DNA from: Tabrizicola piscis | GTDB taxonomy: Bacteria; Pseudomonadota; Alphaproteobacteria; Rhodobacterales; Rhodobacteraceae | Length of the DNA stretch: 64,000 bases | Assembly: GCF_003940805.1 (NCBI RefSeq) | Contig: NZ_CP034328.1 | Location: 4,030,001-4,094,000 of the forward strand | Direction: 5' to 3' | Shown here: positions 1-8,415 of the stretch, piece after piece | Layout: every line of letters starts with the position of its first letter | How positions within the stretch are numbered: position 1 is the first letter of the stretch | Translations under genes and position numbers: made by a program | Notes under the pieces: model-generated | Databases searched by the model: none | What the model saw: the letters and a program-made list of their open reading frames with translations, nothing else | What the model was told of the DNA's origin: nothing

Positions 1-139
1 GGCGGTGTTGCTGTTGACCAGCGAGTATCACGAGCATCGCCAGGATGACGGCACCCAGTCTGCGGGGCTGCCGTTCGGCGTGGTGACGCTGATCGAGCGC
101 TGGCGAACGGTGCGGATCCTTGGCGGGGGGCGGACATGA
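1..139 (+). CDS. GTA head-tail connector protein, 3' end only
   Basis: The open frame runs in from the left edge of the window and stops at 137-139. About 45 C-terminal residues are visible, ending in LIERWRTVRILGGGRT. Position and order match gene 6 of the Rhodobacter GTA cluster, the connector ring between portal and stopper (phiE125 gp8-like family). The stop overlaps the start of the next gene in an ATGA arrangement, so translation is probably coupled. The assignment rests mainly on synteny with the nine downstream GTA genes, because too little protein is present to recognise a domain. The head genes (terminase, portal, protease, capsid) would lie to the left of the window. Confidence 0.7.
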   Translation, partial: AVLLLTSEYHEHRQDDGTQSAGLPFGVVTLIERWRTVRILGGGRT

Positions 140-474
140 AGGCCCCACAGTTGAGCCGGGCGCTGGTGCTGGAGGGCGTGGTCCGCACGGCGGACGGGGC
201 GGGCGGTTTTGCCGAGGCCTGGTCGGCGCTGGGCACGCTTTGGGCCGAAGTGCTGCCGGGGTCTGGCAGCGATGTTCTGGGTGAAGAGCGGATGCTGTCG
301 GCGGTGCCTTACCGGGTGACGGTGCGGGGCGCGCCTTTCGGGGCCGCCTCACGCCCGAAGGCCGGGCAGCGGTTCCGCGAGGGTTTGCGGCTGTTCCTGA
401 TCCAGGCGGTGACCGAGCGTGACCCCGATGGCCGCTATCTGACCTGCTTTGCCCGTGAGGAGGTGCCGAAATGA
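136..474 (+). CDS. GTA head closure (stopper) protein, gp7-like
   Basis: This 112-residue protein belongs by size and position to the phage head-tail adaptor/stopper family (SPP1 gp16-like), which closes the filled head and docks the tail. The sequence is mostly beta-strand in character (VPYRVTVRG, LRLFLIQAVTERD, RYLTCFAREE), as expected of this small barrel fold. It sits between the connector and the tail terminator in the canonical GTA order, with 4-base overlaps at both ends (136-139 and 471-474). In Rhodobacter capsulatus the equivalent is gene 7. I see no deviation from the family. Confidence 0.8.
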   Translation: MKAPQLSRALVLEGVVRTADGAGGFAEAWSALGTLWAEVLPGSGSDVLGEERMLSAVPYRVTVRGAPFGAASRPKAGQRFREGLRLFLIQAVTERDPDGRYLTCFAREEVPK

Positions 475-866
475 GCTATGGTGCAGCGCCTGCCTTGCAG
501 CAGGCGGTCTTTCAGCGGCTGACCGGCTTTCCGGCGCTGGCGGCTGTCGCGATCCATGACGCGGTTCCGCCGACGGCGACGGGGACTTTCGTGCTGATCG
601 GGCCGGAGGAGGCGCGGGATCAGTCCGACAAGTCGGGTGCGGGGGCCGAGCATCAGCTGGTGATCAGCGTGATCACCGATGCGACCGGTTTCCTGTCGAT
701 CAAGACCATCGCCGCGGACATTTCGGATGCGCTGATCGGTGCGCCTTTGGCGCTGACGCGGGGGCTGCTGGTGAACCTGTTGTTCCTGCGCGCCTCGGCC
801 CGGCGGATCGAAGAGGGCGAGACGCGGCGGATCGACCTGACCTTTCGGGCGCGGGTTCAGCTTTAG
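471..866 (+). CDS. GTA tail terminator protein, gp8-like (DUF3168)
   Basis: The 131-residue product resembles DUF3168 tail terminator/completion proteins: an N-terminal helix (AAPALQQAVFQRLTGFPALA), a conserved VPPTATGTFVLIGPEE turn-strand region, and a C-terminal strand (RRIDLTFRARVQL). Terminators cap the tail tube and bind the head stopper. Gene order (stopper, terminator, tube) is that of the GTA cluster. The next gene is not coupled here: an 87-base gap holding a GC-rich palindromic repeat separates it from the tube gene, which is unusual in an operon otherwise joined by overlaps. Confidence 0.85.
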   Translation: MSYGAAPALQQAVFQRLTGFPALAAVAIHDAVPPTATGTFVLIGPEEARDQSDKSGAGAEHQLVISVITDATGFLSIKTIAADISDALIGAPLALTRGLLVNLLFLRASARRIEEGETRRIDLTFRARVQL

Positions 867-871
867 GTTTG

Positions 872-916
872 GTGCCCCCCACCCCCATCCCCTCCCCACC
901 GGGGGGAGGGGAGGCG
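872..916. repeat. GC-rich palindromic intergenic repeat (type 2, copy 1)
   Basis: A C-rich block followed by its G-rich complement forms a perfect 9-bp stem (CCCCTCCCC at 889-897 with GGGGAGGGG at 903-911). The left flank, a run of C around 'ACCCCCATCCCC', is nearly repeated at 45791-45813, showing that this is a dispersed element. It lies between the tail terminator and tube genes of the GTA operon. Confidence 0.7.
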
Positions 917-953
917 CATGACGCCTGCTTTCATTTTTTGACGGAGAACGGAC

Positions 954-1367
954 ATGGCTGTGCAAAGCGGCAAGGATCTGCTGATCAAGATCGACCAGAC
1001 GGGAGACGGGCAGTTCGTGACCGTCGCCGGGCTGCGCGCGACGCGGATCAGCTTCAATACGGAGTCGGTGGATGTCACCAGCCTGGAAAGCCAGGGTGGC
1101 TGGCGTGAGTTGTTGGCCGGGGCGGGGGTCAAGTCGGCCTCGATCTCTGGCTCGGGGGTGTTTCGGGATGAAAACACCGACGAGCGCGCGCGGCAGATCT
1201 TCTTTGATGGGCTGATCCCGGGGTTTCAGGTGGTGATCCCCAGTTTTGGGGTGATCGAGGGGCCGTTCCAGATCACCGCCATCGAATATGCGGGCAGCCA
1301 CAATGACGAGGCGACCTATGAGATGTCGATGGCCTCAGCCGGCGCGCTGACCTTTACGGCGCTGTGA
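954..1367 (+). CDS. GTA major tail tube protein, gp9-like (TP901-1 family)
   Basis: The 137-residue protein has the hallmarks of TP901-1-type major tail proteins: MAVQSGKDLLIKID at the N-terminus, the T(E)SVDVTSLESQGGWRELLAGAGVKSASISGSG core, and a C-terminal Ig-like edge (YEMSMASAGALTFTAL). It polymerises as hexameric rings to build the short GTA tail tube. A good Shine-Dalgarno (GGAG near 942) precedes the ATG. Its stop overlaps the next start (TGATG at 1365-1369). Length and composition are normal for Rhodobacterales GTAs. Confidence 0.9.
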   Translation: MAVQSGKDLLIKIDQTGDGQFVTVAGLRATRISFNTESVDVTSLESQGGWRELLAGAGVKSASISGSGVFRDENTDERARQIFFDGLIPGFQVVIPSFGVIEGPFQITAIEYAGSHNDEATYEMSMASAGALTFTAL

Positions 1368-1687
1368 TGGCGAACCCCTGGACGGGTGAAGTGGTGATCT
1401 GGCTGGATGGTCAGCGTCATGTGGCAAAACTGACTCTGGGCGCATTGGCAGAGCTGGAAGAGGCGCTGGCGACGGGGTCGCTGGTCGATCTGGTGGAGCG
1501 GTTCGAGGCGCGGCGCTTCAGCACGCGGGATGTGCTGGCGCTGATCGTGGCGGGCTTGCGGGGCGGCGGCTGGCAGGGCACGGCGACCGACCTTTTGCGG
1601 GTCGATATTGGCGGTGGGCCGGTCGAGGCGGCGCGGGCGGCGGCGGAACTGCTGGCGCGGGCGTTTTCGCTGCCGGGTGAGCCATGA
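1367..1687 (+). CDS. GTA tail assembly protein, gp10-like
   Basis: This 106-residue protein is recognised as the GTA gene 10 family (GTA tail-tube domain protein) by MANPWTGEVVIWLDGQRHVAKLTLGALAELE-type residues at its start and by its position between tube and gp10.1. It probably serves as a tail assembly chaperone bound to the tape measure. I chose ATG 1367, which overlaps the upstream stop by one base; an in-frame GTG lies one codon upstream. It ends in an ATGA overlap with the next gene. No programmed frameshift signal is evident between it and gp10.1, unlike many phage chaperone pairs. Confidence 0.82.
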   Translation: MANPWTGEVVIWLDGQRHVAKLTLGALAELEEALATGSLVDLVERFEARRFSTRDVLALIVAGLRGGGWQGTATDLLRVDIGGGPVEAARAAAELLARAFSLPGEP

Positions 1688-1977
1688 CCAAGCCTGCGAC
1701 CGGGATCGACTGGCGCGGGCTGATGCAGGCGGGCCTGCACGGGTTGGGGCTGGAGCCGGCGGCCTTCTGGCGGCTGACGCCGGTCGAATTGCGGATGATG
1801 CTGGGGCGGGAACAGATGGTCCCGCCCCTGACGCGCGCGCGGCTGGCAGAGCTTGCCGCGGCGTTTCCCGATGCACGGAAGGATCAGGGCGATGGCGGAT
1901 ATCGGAACGATGCAGGAGCAGCTGAAGGCGCTGGAGGCGCAGCTGGGGTCATCCGTGTCGATGGTGGCGACGTTTGA
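1684..1977 (+). CDS. GTA tail chaperone gp10.1-like (rcc01693 family) with an unusually long 3' overlap
   Basis: The first 65 or so residues (TGIDWRGLMQAGLHGLGLEP, AFWRLTPVELRMMLGRE, LTRARLAELAAAFPDARKDQG) are typical of the small GTA chaperone encoded before the tape measure. After this the frame continues for about 30 Gly/Ala-rich residues (GGYRNDAGAAEGAGGAAG...) that look like an out-of-frame reading of the tape measure gene. It therefore overlaps the tape measure CDS by 86 bases. Relatives normally stop close to the next start, so the tail is probably a lost stop codon rather than function. A change in one or two bases near 1885-1895 would explain it. Confidence 0.72.
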   Translation: MTKPATGIDWRGLMQAGLHGLGLEPAAFWRLTPVELRMMLGREQMVPPLTRARLAELAAAFPDARKDQGDGGYRNDAGAAEGAGGAAGVIRVDGGDV

Positions 1978-2542
1978 CGGCGAGCTGGCCCGGATGCGGG
2001 AGACGATGGTGTTCACGGGGCGCGAGGTGAACACCCTGTCCAGCGGGATCAGCAGCGGTTTGAGCAAGGCGTTCAACGGCCTGGTCTTTGACGGGATGAA
2101 GTTGAATGACGCGCTGAAGACGGTGGCGACCACGATTGTCGACAGCGTCTATGCCATCGCGATGAAACCGGTGACGAATGCGCTGGGCGGGTTTCTGGCG
2201 CAGGGGCTGTCGTCGGTGATGGGCGCGGGGATGCCCTTTGCCGCGGGCGGTGCCTTTTCCCAAGGACGTGTCATGCCATTCGCAAAGGGTGGCGTCGTGT
2301 CGTCCCCGACCGCTTTCCCGATGCGCGGCGGGCGCGGCCTGATGGGTGAGGCCGGTCCCGAGGCGATCATGCCGCTGGCACGGGGGCCGGACGGTCGGCT
2401 TGGGGTGCAGTCGGCAGGGGGCAGGGCGGTGAATGTGGTGATGAACATCACGACGCCGGATGTTCAGGGATTCCAGCGCAGTCAATCGCAAGTGGCCGCT
2501 CAGGTCAGCCGCGCCTTGGCGCGTGGCCAGCGCAACCGGTGA
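1892..2542 (+). CDS. GTA tail tape measure protein, gp11-like
   Basis: The 216-residue product is the short tape measure of the GTA (about 219 residues in R. capsulatus), which sets tail length. It starts MADIGTMQEQLKALEAQLGSS, an amphipathic helix, and contains a hydrophobic Gly/Ala stretch (VTNALGGFLAQGLSSVMGAGMP, shortened here in sense to residues 90-110) and a conserved RGLMGEAGPEAIMPLARG segment typical of the family. I chose ATG 1892 over upstream starts because AAGGA lies 9 bases before it and MADIGTMQ is the family N-terminus. The gene begins inside the 3' end of gp10.1. Confidence 0.87.
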   Translation: MADIGTMQEQLKALEAQLGSSVSMVATFDGELARMRETMVFTGREVNTLSSGISSGLSKAFNGLVFDGMKLNDALKTVATTIVDSVYAIAMKPVTNALGGFLAQGLSSVMGAGMPFAAGGAFSQGRVMPFAKGGVVSSPTAFPMRGGRGLMGEAGPEAIMPLARGPDGRLGVQSAGGRAVNVVMNITTPDVQGFQRSQSQVAAQVSRALARGQRNR

Positions 2543-2551
2543 GGAGAGAAC

Positions 2552-3184
2552 ATGGCCTTTCACGAGATACGCTTTCCGGCAAACCTGAGCTTCGGGTCCG
2601 TCGGTGGGCCGGAACGGCGCACCGAGATTGTCACGCTGGCAAACGGGTTCGAGGAAAGAAACACGCCCTGGGCCCATTCGCGCCGGCGGTATGATGCGGG
2701 GCTGGGGCTGCGGTCTTTGGATGATGTCGCCACGCTGATTGCGTTCTTCGAGGCGAGGATGGGCCAGTTGCACGGCTTTCGGTGGAAGGACTGGTCGGAC
2801 TTCAAGTCCTGTTCGCCCACGGGCAGCCCGGCATCGGATGACCAGTTTCTCGGGACAGGGGACGGGGTTACGACCGTATTTCGCCTGCAGAAAACCTATG
2901 TGTCGGGTGCGCAAGACTATCGCCGGCCGATCTGCAAGCCGGTGGCCGGGACTGTTCTGGTTGCCGTGGCAGGTGACCAGAAGATCGAAGGTTTGGAGTA
3001 CACGGTCGAGGTTGCAACCGGCGCGGTGACCTTCGCCCTGCCGCCTGATCTGGGGACGCAGGTGACGGCAGGATTCGAATTCGATGTGCCGGTGCGCTTT
3101 GACACGGACATCGTGCAGACCTCGGTCGCGTCGTTCCAGGCGGGTGACGTGCCGACGGTCCCGATTGTGGAGATCCGGCTATGA
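2552..3184 (+). CDS. GTA distal tail protein, gp12-like (DUF2460)
   Basis: This is a 210-residue DUF2460 family protein. Diagnostic segments are MAFHEIRFPANLSFGSVGGP at the start, NTPWAHSRRRYDAGLGLRSL, and GQLHGFRWKDWSDFKS in the middle, with a C-terminal 'PTVPIVEIRL'. In the GTA particle it forms the distal tail ring that joins tube to baseplate. A GAGGAG Shine-Dalgarno lies just before the ATG. The stop overlaps the next start (ATGA, 3181-3184). Sequence and length are normal. Confidence 0.9.
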   Translation: MAFHEIRFPANLSFGSVGGPERRTEIVTLANGFEERNTPWAHSRRRYDAGLGLRSLDDVATLIAFFEARMGQLHGFRWKDWSDFKSCSPTGSPASDDQFLGTGDGVTTVFRLQKTYVSGAQDYRRPICKPVAGTVLVAVAGDQKIEGLEYTVEVATGAVTFALPPDLGTQVTAGFEFDVPVRFDTDIVQTSVASFQAGDVPTVPIVEIRL

Positions 3185-4077
3185 GCAGTGACGCGCTTTA
3201 CCTGCATCTGCAAAGCGGGGCCACCACGGTTTGCCGGGCATGGACGGTGCGCCGCACGGATGGAACGCTGTTAGGCTTTACCGACCATGACCGGGATCTG
3301 GTGGTGGATGGAATTACCTGCCGGGCTGATACCGGTCTTACGGCAAGGGCGCTCCAGCAAACGACCGGGCTGTCGGTGGACAATACCGAGGCTGTCGGGG
3401 CGCTGAGCGATGGCTCGATCCGGGAAGCGGACTTGCTGGCCGGGCGGTTTGATGCGGCGGACGTTCGGTCCTATCTGGTGAACTGGGCAATGCCGGGGGT
3501 CTGGATTGAGCAGTTCCGGGGCACCTTCGGTGAGATCGTGCGCGCTGGCGGGGCCTTTCGCGCCGAATTGCGCGGCCTGACCGAGGCCCTGAACCGGCCG
3601 CAGGGCTTTGCCTATCAGCCGGGGTGTTCAGCCGTTCTGGGTGACAGCCGCTGCAAGTTTCAAACGGATACGACCGGCTACTTTGCCGAGAACGCTGTAG
3701 AAGTGGTCGATGATTGCCGGGTTTTTGACTTCGCCAGTTTTGGCGGTTTTGAAGACCGCTGGTTCGAGCATGGCCGTTTCGAAGTGATGACCGGGGAAGC
3801 GGCGGGTCTTGTTGGCGTTGTGAAGAATGATCGCCTGACTGCGGACGGACGGCAGATCGAGCTTTGGCAGTCCATCGGTGCAGTTGTCCTTCCCGGTGAC
3901 AGGTTCCGGGTGTTCGCCGGATGCAGCAAGTCTGCCGCGACCTGTCGAAACAAGTTCGCCAACACGCTGAATTTCAGGGGGTTTCCGCACATTCCCGGGG
4001 AAGATTGGCTCGCGTCCTATCCGGTGTCCGACCGCCCAAACACCGGGCGCGCGCGAAACTCGGCAGCTGGGTCTTGA
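3181..4077 (+). CDS. GTA baseplate hub protein, gp13-like (DUF2163/BR0599 family)
   Basis: The 298-residue protein matches the DUF2163 family. It has GTLLGFTDHDRDLVVDGI near residue 30, the paired cysteine segments PGCSAVLGDSRCKF and AGCSKSAATCRNKFAN, and the family C-terminus GFPHIPGEDW. The four cysteines suit a metal or iron-sulfur site; from memory the R. capsulatus GTA hub binds a [4Fe-4S] cluster, which these residues would ligate. It assembles below the distal tail and carries the peptidase and tip proteins. It overlaps both neighbours by 4 bases. Confidence 0.9.
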   Translation: MSSDALYLHLQSGATTVCRAWTVRRTDGTLLGFTDHDRDLVVDGITCRADTGLTARALQQTTGLSVDNTEAVGALSDGSIREADLLAGRFDAADVRSYLVNWAMPGVWIEQFRGTFGEIVRAGGAFRAELRGLTEALNRPQGFAYQPGCSAVLGDSRCKFQTDTTGYFAENAVEVVDDCRVFDFASFGGFEDRWFEHGRFEVMTGEAAGLVGVVKNDRLTADGRQIELWQSIGAVVLPGDRFRVFAGCSKSAATCRNKFANTLNFRGFPHIPGEDWLASYPVSDRPNTGRARNSAAGS

Positions 4078-4517
4078 CCCGTTCGGTGCTGATTGTTGCC
4101 GAGGCGCGGCGCTGGATCGGGACGCCCTATCTGCATCAGGCTTCGGCAATGGGGGCGGGGACCGATTGTCTGGGGCTGTTGCGCGGCATCTGGCGCACCG
4201 TTTTGGGAGCCGAGCCCGAGGCGGTTCCAGCCTACACGGAGGATTGGGCCGAACCATCCCGCCGCGAGGTGTTGATGGAGGCCGCCGAACGCTGGCTAGT
4301 TCCAAAGGCAATTGGTGCGGCGGAGGCGGGCGACGTGCTGCTGTTCCGGATGCGAGACGGCAACATCGCCAAGCATCTGGGCATCCAGTCCGACGCCGGT
4401 GCTGCACCACGCTTTGTCCATGCCTACACCGGGCATGGTGTGATCGAAAGCCCCCTGTCGCAACCCTGGCAGCGCCGGATCGCGGCGCGTTTTGCTTTTC
4501 CGGAAGGTTTCAAATAG
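4074..4517 (+). CDS. GTA cell-wall peptidase, gp14-like (NlpC/P60 family)
   Basis: This 147-residue NlpC/P60 hydrolase has the catalytic cysteine in GTDCLGLLRG (about residue 29) and a histidine in AKHLGIQ that fits the second catalytic position. It would cleave peptidoglycan so that GTA DNA can cross the wall. I chose TTG 4074 because it forms a 4-base TTGA overlap with the hub stop and gives the family N-terminus (TRSVLIVAEARRWIGTPY). GTG 4086 is an alternative. Longer upstream starts only extend into the hub gene. The stop at 4515-4517 abuts the next start. Confidence 0.85.
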   Translation: MTRSVLIVAEARRWIGTPYLHQASAMGAGTDCLGLLRGIWRTVLGAEPEAVPAYTEDWAEPSRREVLMEAAERWLVPKAIGAAEAGDVLLFRMRDGNIAKHLGIQSDAGAAPRFVHAYTGHGVIESPLSQPWQRRIAARFAFPEGFK

Positions 4518-7500
4518 ATGGCGACGCTTCTTCTTTCTGCCGCCGGGGCCGCAGTCGGTGCCGGTTTTGGCGGTACGGTACTTGGGCTGTCGGGTGCGGT
4601 GATCGGCCGGGCCATTGGTGCGACGCTGGGGCGCGTGATCGACCAGCGGCTGCTTGGCGCGGGGACTGACCCGGTTGACGTCGGTCGGATCGACCGATTG
4701 CGCCTGACGGGCGCGGGCGAGGGCGCTGCGATCGGTCAGGTCTGGGGTCGGATGCGGGTTGGAGGGCAGGTTATCTGGGCGACCGACTTCAAGGAAACCG
4801 TTCGACGCCGCAGAGCTGGCAAAGGGGCACCCCCGCCAAAGGTGAACGACTACAGCTATTCCGTCAGTCTGGCGATCGGGCTTTGCGAAGGCGAAATCCT
4901 GCGTGTCGGGCGTGTCTGGGCCGATGGCAACGAGATCTCGCCCCGGGATCTGGACATGCGCGTCTATAGCGGCAGCGAAGACCAACTGCCCGATCCGAAG
5001 ATGGAGGCGGTCGAGGGGGCTGGCAGAGTACCCGCCTATCGCGGTCTGGCCTATGTCGTGATCGAGGATCTGGACCTGGGCCAGTTTGGCAACAGGGTGC
5101 CGCAGTTCAGTTTCGAAGTTGCCCGCGCAGCGCAGGGACCGGCGGTTGACCAGACCAAGAAGCTGAGCGGAGCGATCCGTGGGGTGGCGCTGATCCCGGG
5201 AACCGGGGAATACGGGCTTGCGACAACGCCGGTGCACTACACAGAAGGCCGGGGCCGAAACCGCACGGCGAATATGCATTCGCCCTCTGGGCTGACTGAT
5301 CTTTCCACCAGCCTGGAGCAACTGAACGAAGAACTGCCCGCGGTGCGTTCGGTGTCGATGGTCGTGTCGTGGTTCGGGAACGATCTGCGCTGCGGCAGCT
5401 GCGACGTGCAGCCCAAGGTCGAGCAGAAACAGTTCGATGGTGTCGGGATGCCGTGGCGGGCAGGGGGGATCACCCGCTCTGCCGCGCAGGAGGTGCCGAA
5501 AGTTGACGGGGCGCCGATCTATGGTGGCACGCCATCCGATGCATCGGTGGTCGAAGCGATCCGTGCGATCCGCGCTGCGGGAAAGGACGTGGTGTTCTAC
5601 CCATTCATCCTGATGGATCAGCTTGACGGAAACAGCCTGACTGATCCCTGGACCGGGATGGAAGGCCAGCCAAAGCTGCCATGGCGTGGCCGCATAACCC
5701 TTTCGGTCGCGCCTGGACGGGACGGGTCGCCCGACAGGACGGCGGCTGCGGCGGCAGAGGTCGCCGCCTTCTTTGGTGCGGCCCAGCCGTTCCACTTTGG
5801 TGTCTCTGGAGAGACCGTTACCTACTCTGGACCCGCAGCATGGGGCTATCGGCGGTTCATCCTGCACTACGCCAGCCTTTGCGCCGCTGCGGGTGGGGTC
5901 GATGCGTTCTGCATCGGATCAGAAATGCGGTCGTTGACGCAAGTTCGCGGGGCGGGGGACAGCTTTCCTGCCGTTGAAGCGATGCGCGCCCTTGCGGCGG
6001 ATGTCCGGTCGATCCTTGGGCCGACAACCAAGATAGGCTACGCAGCGGACTGGTCTGAATACTTTGGCCTGCAGGCCGACGGGAACCTGTACTTCAACCT
6101 TGATCCTCTGTGGTCGGATGAAAACGTCGACTTCGTCGGGATCGACAATTACATGCCGATTTCCGATTGGCGCGATGGTGAGGATCACGCCGATGCCGCT
6201 TGGGGATCGGTGTATGATCTGGACTACCTCAGGTCCAATGTGTCCGGCGGCGAAGGGTTTGATTGGTACTATGACAGCCCCGAAGGTGCCCTTGCGCAAA
6301 AGCGGTTGCCGATCAGCGACGGTGCCTTCGATGAACCTTGGGTGTTTCGCTACAAGGACCTGAAGTCGTGGTGGTCAGAGCCGCACCATGACCGGATTGG
6401 AGGAGTGCGTTCCGCCAGTCCAACTGCTTGGGTTCCTGGTTCCAAGCCAATCTGGTTCACCGAGTATGGGTGCCCGGCCGTGGACAAGGGCAGCAATCAG
6501 CCAAACAAGTTCACCGATCCCAAATCCTCGGAATCCGGACTGCCGGCCTGGTCAAACGGGAGACGCGATGACTTGATGCAGATGCAATACCTGCTGGCTG
6601 TGACGTCCTATTGGTCTGATCCTGCTGTGAACCCGGTTTCACCGGCATACGGTGGCTTTATGGTCGATCTGGACCACGCCCACGCATGGGCATGGGACGC
6701 GCGCCCGTTTCCCGAGTTTCCGGGCCAGAGTGCGGTCTGGAACGATGGCGAAAGCTATGTCCGAGGTCATTGGCTGAACGGACGTGCGACCAATCAGGCG
6801 CTTGCGGCCGTGGTCGCCGAGATTTGCGCGAAGTCCGGCGAGCAGGCAACTGATACTAAAGGATTGTTCGGCTTGGTGCGAGGGTTTCAACAGTCGGACA
6901 TTTCTTCTGCGCGGGGCGTGTTGCAGCCGCTGGCACTGGCTTTCGGATTTGATTCGACTGAACGCGAAGCGCGATTGGTCTTCCGCAGTCGTGATGGGCG
7001 GGTAACGGCTGCGATTGATGCTGAAGATCTGGCCGTGCTCAGCGATCTTGAAGGCAGGATTGAAACCAGCCGCGCGCCAGAGGCGGAGTCTGCAGGCCAA
7101 ATCCGGCTTGGCTTTGTCGATGCCCAGTCAAACTATGAAGTGCGTTCGGTCGAAGCCCGCTTTCCGGATGAGGAGGCGCGGGGGGTTTCACAAACCGATC
7201 TGCCCTTGGCTTTGACCCTGTCGGAAGGGCAGGCAACGGCCCAACGCTGGCTTGCAGAGGCACGCATCGCCCGGGATGGAGCGCGGTTTGCCCTGCCGAA
7301 ATCGAAGCTTCGGATTGGGGCCGGGGACGTTGTCAATCTGTCCGGTCGGCGCTACCGCATCGACCGGGTTGAGCAGGCCGAAGCGCAGGTGCTGGACGCG
7401 GTTCGGGTGGAGTCTGGCGTTTATGTCGGCGCGGACAACGACGGCGAGGCGGTCGCCACGCGTTATTTCCAGGCGCCTGTACCAGTTCTTCCCATCTTCC

Positions 7501-8414
7501 TTGATCTTCCGCTGCTGACCGGTGACGAGGTTCCGCATGCTCCCTATCTGGCTGTCGCAGGAGAGCCTTGGCCCGGATCCGTCGCACTTTGGTCCGCAAG
7601 CCAGGACTCGGGATACGAGATCAATCGGTTGGTCGCTGCGGCGGCGATCATCGGCGTCACTGAAACGCCCTTGGTCAAGGCAAGTCCTGGCGTGTGGGAC
7701 CGGGGGGCACCGCTGCGGATCAAGCTGACTTCCGGCGATTTGGCCTCAGCTGACATGCTGGCTGTGCTGAACGGTGCAAACGCCATGGCGATCGGCGACG
7801 GCAGCAGCGCCAATTGGGAGGTGTTTCAGTTCGTGCAAGCCATGATCGTGGCCCCAGACACCTATGAACTGTCTCTACGTCTGCGGGGGCAGCTGGGCAC
7901 GGATGGACTGATGCCCGACATCTGGCCGGTTGGTAGCACGGTCGTGCTTATGGATCTTGCACTTACCCAGATTGATCTGCCCCTGTCCGCCCGTGGGCTT
8001 GCGCGCCACTACAGGGTTGGCCTTGCCGGACGGGGCCTTGATGATCCGAACGTCGTTCTTCGGGTCGAGTCCTTTGATGGTGCCGGGTTGCGGCCCTATC
8101 CCGTTGCCCATCTTCGCACTGTGGCCACCCCGTCAGGCGACGTCCTTGTGACTTGGAAACGCCGAACGCGGATTGATGGCGACAGCTGGCAAACCATCGA
8201 AGTCCCGCTTGGCGAGGAAGGGGAGTCCTATTCGCTGCGGGTGGTTCAGGCTGGAGAAGTCAAGGCAAACTACACCTTGGCGCAGCCCCAGTTCGTTTAC
8301 ACTTTGGCCAAGCAGTCCGCAGACGGGGTCACAGGTCAATATCAGATCGAGGTGGCGCAGCTTTCGGCGCAATATGGGCCTGGACCTTTCAGGGCCATTG
8401 TCGCGCCCGTTTGA
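4518..8414 (+). CDS. GTA tip/host-specificity protein, gp15-like (TIM-barrel megatron)
   Basis: The 1298-residue protein is the largest GTA component. It opens with a glycine-rich hydrophobic segment (LLLSAAGAAVGAGFGGTVLG, residues 3-22), which suggests membrane insertion or threading. A GTA TIM-barrel glycosidase-like domain follows at about residues 400-720 (GVDAFCIGSEMRSLTQ, KIGYAADWSEYFG, VDFVGIDNYMPISDWRDG, KPIWFTEYGCPAVDKG). Phage-tail and C-terminal beta domains finish it. In R. capsulatus the homologue forms the baseplate tip, contacts the recipient and penetrates its envelope. The frame is intact over its whole length, so the tail module appears functional. Confidence 0.92.
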   Translation: MATLLLSAAGAAVGAGFGGTVLGLSGAVIGRAIGATLGRVIDQRLLGAGTDPVDVGRIDRLRLTGAGEGAAIGQVWGRMRVGGQVIWATDFKETVRRRRAGKGAPPPKVNDYSYSVSLAIGLCEGEILRVGRVWADGNEISPRDLDMRVYSGSEDQLPDPKMEAVEGAGRVPAYRGLAYVVIEDLDLGQFGNRVPQFSFEVARAAQGPAVDQTKKLSGAIRGVALIPGTGEYGLATTPVHYTEGRGRNRTANMHSPSGLTDLSTSLEQLNEELPAVRSVSMVVSWFGNDLRCGSCDVQPKVEQKQFDGVGMPWRAGGITRSAAQEVPKVDGAPIYGGTPSDASVVEAIRAIRAAGKDVVFYPFILMDQLDGNSLTDPWTGMEGQPKLPWRGRITLSVAPGRDGSPDRTAAAAAEVAAFFGAAQPFHFGVSGETVTYSGPAAWGYRRFILHYASLCAAAGGVDAFCIGSEMRSLTQVRGAGDSFPAVEAMRALAADVRSILGPTTKIGYAADWSEYFGLQADGNLYFNLDPLWSDENVDFVGIDNYMPISDWRDGEDHADAAWGSVYDLDYLRSNVSGGEGFDWYYDSPEGALAQKRLPISDGAFDEPWVFRYKDLKSWWSEPHHDRIGGVRSASPTAWVPGSKPIWFTEYGCPAVDKGSNQPNKFTDPKSSESGLPAWSNGRRDDLMQMQYLLAVTSYWSDPAVNPVSPAYGGFMVDLDHAHAWAWDARPFPEFPGQSAVWNDGESYVRGHWLNGRATNQALAAVVAEICAKSGEQATDTKGLFGLVRGFQQSDISSARGVLQPLALAFGFDSTEREARLVFRSRDGRVTAAIDAEDLAVLSDLEGRIETSRAPEAESAGQIRLGFVDAQSNYEVRSVEARFPDEEARGVSQTDLPLALTLSEGQATAQRWLAEARIARDGARFALPKSKLRIGAGDVVNLSGRRYRIDRVEQAEAQVLDAVRVESGVYVGADNDGEAVATRYFQAPVPVLPIFLDLPLLTGDEVPHAPYLAVAGEPWPGSVALWSASQDSGYEINRLVAAAAIIGVTETPLVKASPGVWDRGAPLRIKLTSGDLASADMLAVLNGANAMAIGDGSSANWEVFQFVQAMIVAPDTYELSLRLRGQLGTDGLMPDIWPVGSTVVLMDLALTQIDLPLSARGLARHYRVGLAGRGLDDPNVVLRVESFDGAGLRPYPVAHLRTVATPSGDVLVTWKRRTRIDGDSWQTIEVPLGEEGESYSLRVVQAGEVKANYTLAQPQFVYTLAKQSADGVTGQYQIEVAQLSAQYGPGPFRAIVAPV

Positions 8415-8415
8415 T

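Noticed and set aside
4296..5867. A 523-codon minus-strand frame across the GTA peptidase and tip genes
   Set aside because: It is a shadow frame in high-GC DNA, rich in Arg/Pro/His, antisense to clearly conserved GTA proteins.
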